From: an uncultured Pelagibacteraceae bacterium
GTDB lineage: Bacteria; Pseudomonadota; Alphaproteobacteria; Pelagibacterales; Pelagibacteraceae
DNA: 45,378 bases
Direction: 5' to 3'
Assembly: GCA_902635975.1 (NCBI GenBank)
Contig: CACPQC010000004.1
Coordinates: 1 to 45,378 of the forward strand
How positions within the stretch are numbered: the first letter of the stretch is position 1; each line of letters begins with the position of its first letter. A model generated the notes under the pieces. It made no database searches, had not been told where the DNA came from, and saw nothing but the letters and a program-made list of their open reading frames with translations. Made by a program: the position numbers and the translations under genes. This document shows, piece by piece, positions 41,182 to 45,378 of this stretch.

Positions 41182-41955
41182 ATGAAATCTTTAATTGAAA
41201 AAACATCTGATAAATTGGTCAATGCTTTTTTAAAAAACAAGATCATTGCTCCAATACCATCAAAATTTTGTAAAAAAATAAATGAAGCTCAAAAATTACG
41301 AAAATTATGTGAAAGTAAAATTAAACTTCCTGTTATTGGTTTTAAAGCAGCTGGGACTGGTATTCCCCTTATAAAAAAATTAAAAGAAAAAGAACCTTTC
41401 TATGCCACTGTTTATAGCAAAAATGTTTTAAAAAATGGTAAAAGTGTAAAAATAAATAAGTCAACTTTAGGTATAGAGCTAGAAGTTTGTTATAAAATTA
41501 AAAGATCTTTCTTTTCATCCAAAGGTGTAATGACTATGAGAAATATCTCTAAATATATTTCTCACATGGCACCATGTATTGAGGTTGTAGGATATAGGCA
41601 GAGAAAAAAAGGTATTACTTCTTTTGGAGATTTGTGCAGTGATTTTGGTGCCAACGTAAAGTTTTTAATTGGTCCCCAAAAGAAATATAAAAAAATCAAT
41701 ATAGGTAATTTGAAAACAAAAATTTCTAACAAAAAAAACAAACAAATTGTAAATGGAAATACTAATACTGTATATATAAATCCATTAAATTCATTAAGAT
41801 TTGTTCTTAACAAAATTAAAAGAGACAAAAAAATCCTTAATAAAGATTTTTGGGTTTTCACAGGATCGTCTGTTGGTGTTGTACCTATCAATGACAAAGG
41901 TATTTTTACAGGAAATATAGATAAATTAGGATCTGTTAAAGCTAGAATTATATAA
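41182..41955 (+). CDS. 2-keto-4-pentenoate hydratase / fumarylacetoacetase-related family protein
   Basis: LGIELEVCYKI, MAPCIEVVGYR, SFGDLCSDFGANVKFLIG, FWVFTGSSVGVVPI follow the hydratase pattern. Confidence 0.78.
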   Translation: MKSLIEKTSDKLVNAFLKNKIIAPIPSKFCKKINEAQKLRKLCESKIKLPVIGFKAAGTGIPLIKKLKEKEPFYATVYSKNVLKNGKSVKINKSTLGIELEVCYKIKRSFFSSKGVMTMRNISKYISHMAPCIEVVGYRQRKKGITSFGDLCSDFGANVKFLIGPQKKYKKINIGNLKTKISNKKNKQIVNGNTNTVYINPLNSLRFVLNKIKRDKKILNKDFWVFTGSSVGVVPINDKGIFTGNIDKLGSVKARII

Positions 41956-41958
41956 TAT

Positions 41959-43650
41959 TTATTTATCGAGTTTTCTTATAGTTGATAAAGGAACACCATT
42001 TCTTGAAACAGTTACTTCATCAGTGCCAGAATAAAATTTGAAGCAAGTAGTTTTAACATTTGGAGATCTTAAAACTTTTTCAAAATCAGATAATAAAAAA
42101 TTACCTTTATCATCAACTAAATTCTTCGTAGAAGGATTATTTCTAATATTTGCAAAGCTTCTATTAGTTAGTGCTACATGTGTCGCTTGCAAAGGGCGTT
42201 CATCAATATCATACAATCTTTTTATGCCAAAATTTTTTTTAAGATAATATAATAATGTTTCTTGACCACCATAACAGTCTGCAAACTTAAATTTACGGAT
42301 TTCTTCAATTGAATATTTTTCTTTTAAATTTTTCACAAGTTCTTTGTATGATGTCCCCCAATAATCCAATTCAAATTTATCCACAGTTTTATTAAAAAAT
42401 GGGTAGCTAAAATTAACATAAGTATATTGATAAGGGGTCAGCATAATAAATCTATAAAAAGAGATAGAAAATAAAATTAATAATATAATGAAACCTAGTT
42501 TGTTTACAAAATAATCTTTAAAAGTTTCAAAAAAATAATTTAAAGATAATGCAGCTATAATACTAAAAAAAGGAATTATAAATAGAAAAAGTCTAATATT
42601 ATCATGAATTGATATAGATAAAATCACTGATATTATGATTGGAAAAAAAGCAATTAGATTTGTTAAATAAAAAATCTTATTAAAATTTTTAATTTCAATC
42701 TCATAGTTTAGCTTTTTAAAAATCATTAAGAAATAAGTTGCTAAAATCAAAAAAGAAAAATAAATAGGTATTCTATAAAATAAAATATTTAAAAAGTAAC
42801 TCCTTGGAGTATTAAGGGTTTCATAAAATTCACCATTAATCAGGCCAAGTTTAGGGCCACCTTTGAGACTTAGGGTGTTATTTATTACTGTAAAAAAAAC
42901 CTCAAAAAAATTATTTTTATTTATTTCTACAATTATGTGTGGCCAACACAAAACTACTAAAAAAAGACAAAAGAAAAAAGCTAAAGGAATATGCAAACTT
43001 AATCTCTTAACTAAACTATAATAGTTTGTTTTATATTTTCTTATTAAATAATAAAGACCAGTCAAGACAACAGGTAAAATCGCCATTAAAAGAGCAAGTC
43101 TTACCCCACATCCAAATCCAATAAAAAATGAAAATAAAATTAAATTTTTAAAAACATTCTTATTTTCAGTACAATAAAGATAAAAGTAATAGCAAAACCA
43201 AACAAACCCAAAAAAGACAATTATATCTTTTGAATTCATTCCCATGTGTCCAAAAAAAAATGGGTTCATCAATGTAAGTAATGTTGTAATTAAAGCTATT
43301 TTTTTATTAAATAATCTCTTAGTTAACAAATATAAACCTAAAAGACTTAATGTTGAGAAAGAAACATTAATAAAATGCATTATGATATCAATGTTACCTA
43401 TATAAATTTTTTTATTTATAAAAAAAACAATTTGCGCTATTGCATATGAAAGTGTGTCGTACAATCCTGGGTAAATACTATTGTTTCTGAATTCAAATAT
43501 TTTTTTTTCACCTAAAGATACTAAGAATTCGTACCTTACAAGTCCGTTAATGTGATGAAAATACTCATCTGCTGACAATCCAATTATCATTGAAGATACC
43601 CAGGCGAATAACAGCATTAAAAATATAGAGCATGAGAGTACCTTGTTCAT
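41959..43650 (-). CDS. GT39/PMT-like membrane glycosyltransferase (dolichyl-phosphate mannosyltransferase-like)
   Basis: Many TM segments; ADEYFHHINGL near N-terminus, YLLTKRLFNKKIALITTLLTLMNPFFFGHMGMNSKDIIVFF. Confidence 0.7.
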   Translation of the reverse strand: MNKVLSCSIFLMLLFAWVSSMIIGLSADEYFHHINGLVRYEFLVSLGEKKIFEFRNNSIYPGLYDTLSYAIAQIVFFINKKIYIGNIDIIMHFINVSFSTLSLLGLYLLTKRLFNKKIALITTLLTLMNPFFFGHMGMNSKDIIVFFGFVWFCYYFYLYCTENKNVFKNLILFSFFIGFGCGVRLALLMAILPVVLTGLYYLIRKYKTNYYSLVKRLSLHIPLAFFFCLFLVVLCWPHIIVEINKNNFFEVFFTVINNTLSLKGGPKLGLINGEFYETLNTPRSYFLNILFYRIPIYFSFLILATYFLMIFKKLNYEIEIKNFNKIFYLTNLIAFFPIIISVILSISIHDNIRLFLFIIPFFSIIAALSLNYFFETFKDYFVNKLGFIILLILFSISFYRFIMLTPYQYTYVNFSYPFFNKTVDKFELDYWGTSYKELVKNLKEKYSIEEIRKFKFADCYGGQETLLYYLKKNFGIKRLYDIDERPLQATHVALTNRSFANIRNNPSTKNLVDDKGNFLLSDFEKVLRSPNVKTTCFKFYSGTDEVTVSRNGVPLSTIRKLDK

Positions 43651-43674
43651 GATTGATTATTAATTCAAATATTA

Positions 43675-44382
43675 CTATTTTTGAACTATAATTATCAATG
43701 TTTTACCAAAACTATACATTGTAATAAAATCTAATATTTTTGAAATATGTATTAAAAAATTCCATATTCTGATTTTTTTATCAAAATTAGATTTATAGTC
43801 TTTTTTCATAAATATTTTTGCTGACAGAGACAAAAAATAGCCAATAGTATCAATATAATAATTCTTAAGATTACTATATTTAATTCCATTCATTTCATTC
43901 AAAAATTTTTTCATTGTATATCTTCTATAGTGACCAACATCTTTATCAAATTGTGAAAATAAATGTTGATATGCTGGAACAGTCAATAGCAGTTTACCCC
44001 CTTTTTTGAGAGACCTGAATACGTTTTTAAGCTCTTTTTTTGGTTGTTTAATGTGTTCAAGAACGTCTAAATAAAGAATAGTATCATACTTTTCTTTTGT
44101 TGGCTTTAAGTACTTATTGTAAACTCTAATTTTATTACTTGTCCTATATTTTTTTTTTAAAAATTCAAATAATTTTTTTGATTGTTCATAAAGAGATATT
44201 TTTTTTGACAACTTAATATATCTATCACAGATTACACCATGTCCTGGTCCGACCTCGCAGACTTTGCCTGTTATATTATATCTTAAAAAATTGAATTGAT
44301 AATCTCTAAAGATATTTGCTTTATCAAATAAGATTAATTCCCACGCAGTATAATTTTTTTGTTTTTTGTTGATACTTTTCAA
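43675..44382 (-). CDS. Class I SAM-dependent methyltransferase
   Basis: GKVCEVGPGHGVICDRY, YDTILYLDVLEHIKQPKKELKNVFRSLKKGGKLLLTVPA. Confidence 0.85.
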   Translation of the reverse strand: MKSINKKQKNYTAWELILFDKANIFRDYQFNFLRYNITGKVCEVGPGHGVICDRYIKLSKKISLYEQSKKLFEFLKKKYRTSNKIRVYNKYLKPTKEKYDTILYLDVLEHIKQPKKELKNVFRSLKKGGKLLLTVPAYQHLFSQFDKDVGHYRRYTMKKFLNEMNGIKYSNLKNYYIDTIGYFLSLSAKIFMKKDYKSNFDKKIRIWNFLIHISKILDFITMYSFGKTLIIIVQK

Positions 44383-44393
44383 ATTACAATTTA

Positions 44394-45378
44394 TTAAACT
44401 TGAGAAGGTTGTTTTTTCATATCCTCTTTTTTAATTCCAGCTACTCTTACAGGTTTTTTCATTGCATCTCTTCTGAAAGGTTCACCTAACTCTTGATTTA
44501 AAATTACTTCAATAAACGTAGTTATTCCCCTCTTTTGATCTTCGCAAGACTGCTTGATCGCAGCAGTTGTTTCGTCCATAGTTTTAACAGTTACACCCTT
44601 TAAACCACATGCATCTGCTACTTTTGCAAAACTTAATTCTGGATCAAGCTCTGTTCCCACAAAATTATTATCAAACCAAAGAGTGGTATTTCTTTTTTCC
44701 GCACCCCATTGATAATTTCTAAATATAACCATAGTAATTGCTGGCCATTCTTCTCTAGCACATGAACTCATTTCGTTCATGCTAATTCCAAAAGCTCCGT
44801 CACCCGCAAAACCAATTACAGGTGTGTCAGGACATCCAATTTTTGCACCTAAGATTGAGGGGAAACCATATCCACATGGACCAAAAAGACCAGGAGCTAA
44901 ATATTTTCTTGGTTTTTCAAAAGTTGGATAAGCATTACCAATGGCACAATTATTTCCAATATCACTAGAAATAATTACATCTTCTGGCATACCTGCTTGT
45001 ATTGCTCTCCATGCTTGTCTTGGTGACATTCTATCAGCATCTCTTTCTCTTGCTTCTTTATTCCAAACTGTTCCTTCATCATCATCTTCATGATCTAAAC
45101 TTGATAATTTTTGTAACCATGCTGATTTAGTTTGATGAATTAAATCTCTTCTTTTTTGTCTATCTGTATCTCCAGCATTTGGGGTTAATTTTTTTAAAAT
45201 TTGCCTGGCAACTAACTTTGCATCCCCACTTATTCCAACTGTAACCTTTTTTGTTAATCCAATTCTATCTGGATTCATATCTACTTGAATTATACTTGCA
45301 TTTTTTGGCCAATAGTCAATTCCATATCCTGGTAAAGTTGAAAAAGGATTTAATCTTGTTCCAAGTGCTAAAACAACA
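44394..45378 (-). CDS. xsc: Sulfoacetaldehyde acetyltransferase (ThDP-dependent), partial; 5' part beyond window end
   Basis: SSDIGNNCAIGNAYPTFEKPRKYLAPGLFGPCGYGFPSILGAKIG, GFAGDGAFGISMNEMSSCAREEWPAITMVIFRNYQWGAEKRNTTLWFDNNFVGTELD. Frame stays open upstream of the ORF-track Met: VVLALGTRLNPFSTLPGYGIDYWPKNASIIQVDMNPDRIG. Confidence 0.92.
   Translation of the reverse strand, partial: VVLALGTRLNPFSTLPGYGIDYWPKNASIIQVDMNPDRIGLTKKVTVGISGDAKLVARQILKKLTPNAGDTDRQKRRDLIHQTKSAWLQKLSSLDHEDDDEGTVWNKEARERDADRMSPRQAWRAIQAGMPEDVIISSDIGNNCAIGNAYPTFEKPRKYLAPGLFGPCGYGFPSILGAKIGCPDTPVIGFAGDGAFGISMNEMSSCAREEWPAITMVIFRNYQWGAEKRNTTLWFDNNFVGTELDPELSFAKVADACGLKGVTVKTMDETTAAIKQSCEDQKRGITTFIEVILNQELGEPFRRDAMKKPVRVAGIKKEDMKKQPSQV

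Noticed and set aside
41562-41897. 111-aa minus-strand hydrophobic ORF opposite the hydratase-like gene
   Set aside because: Antisense of a coherent enzyme ORF; hydrophobicity follows from reversed Lys/Asn-rich codons.
1-45378. CRISPR array, IS element, prophage, toxin-antitoxin or defence island
   Set aside because: No direct-repeat array, transposase, integrase or phage structural gene was recognised in either strand.

Overview
This AT-rich window looks like a streamlined alphaproteobacterial genome of the SAR11/Pelagibacter type. That assignment is an inference from gene order, low GC and short or overlapping intergenic regions; no search was run. The left ~22 kb is one long minus-strand block: tRNA-Val, tRNA-Asp, nuoABCDEFGHIJKLMN, birA, coaX, RNase J, DUF1467, proS, lolC, lolD and the 5' part of dnaE. 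The dnaE reading frame is broken at a 7-A run right after the catalytic PDFDIDF motif. Next is the proteostasis block tig-clpP-clpX-lon (minus) and tRNA-Leu. From ~28.2 to 31.9 kb there is a patch of small or poorly characterised genes, including four small ORFs that the supplied ORF track misses. After that comes a minus-strand transport/catabolic block (TRAP dctP-[hairpin]-dctQ-dctM, NCS1 permease, SDR). A divergent plus-strand overlapping gene set follows: GMC oxidoreductase, TerC, SDR, M23 peptidase and 2-keto-4-pentenoate hydratase-like. The right end holds a GT39-like glycosyltransferase, a SAM methyltransferase and the 3' part of xsc (sulfoacetaldehyde acetyltransferase), which runs off the window. 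I found no CRISPR array, IS element, prophage or clear defence system. The most notable items are the dnaE frameshift, the divergent start codons 3 bp apart (29788-29796), the perfect hairpin inside the TRAP operon, the overlapping GMC/TerC/SDR/M23/hydratase set and the small-ORF cluster.
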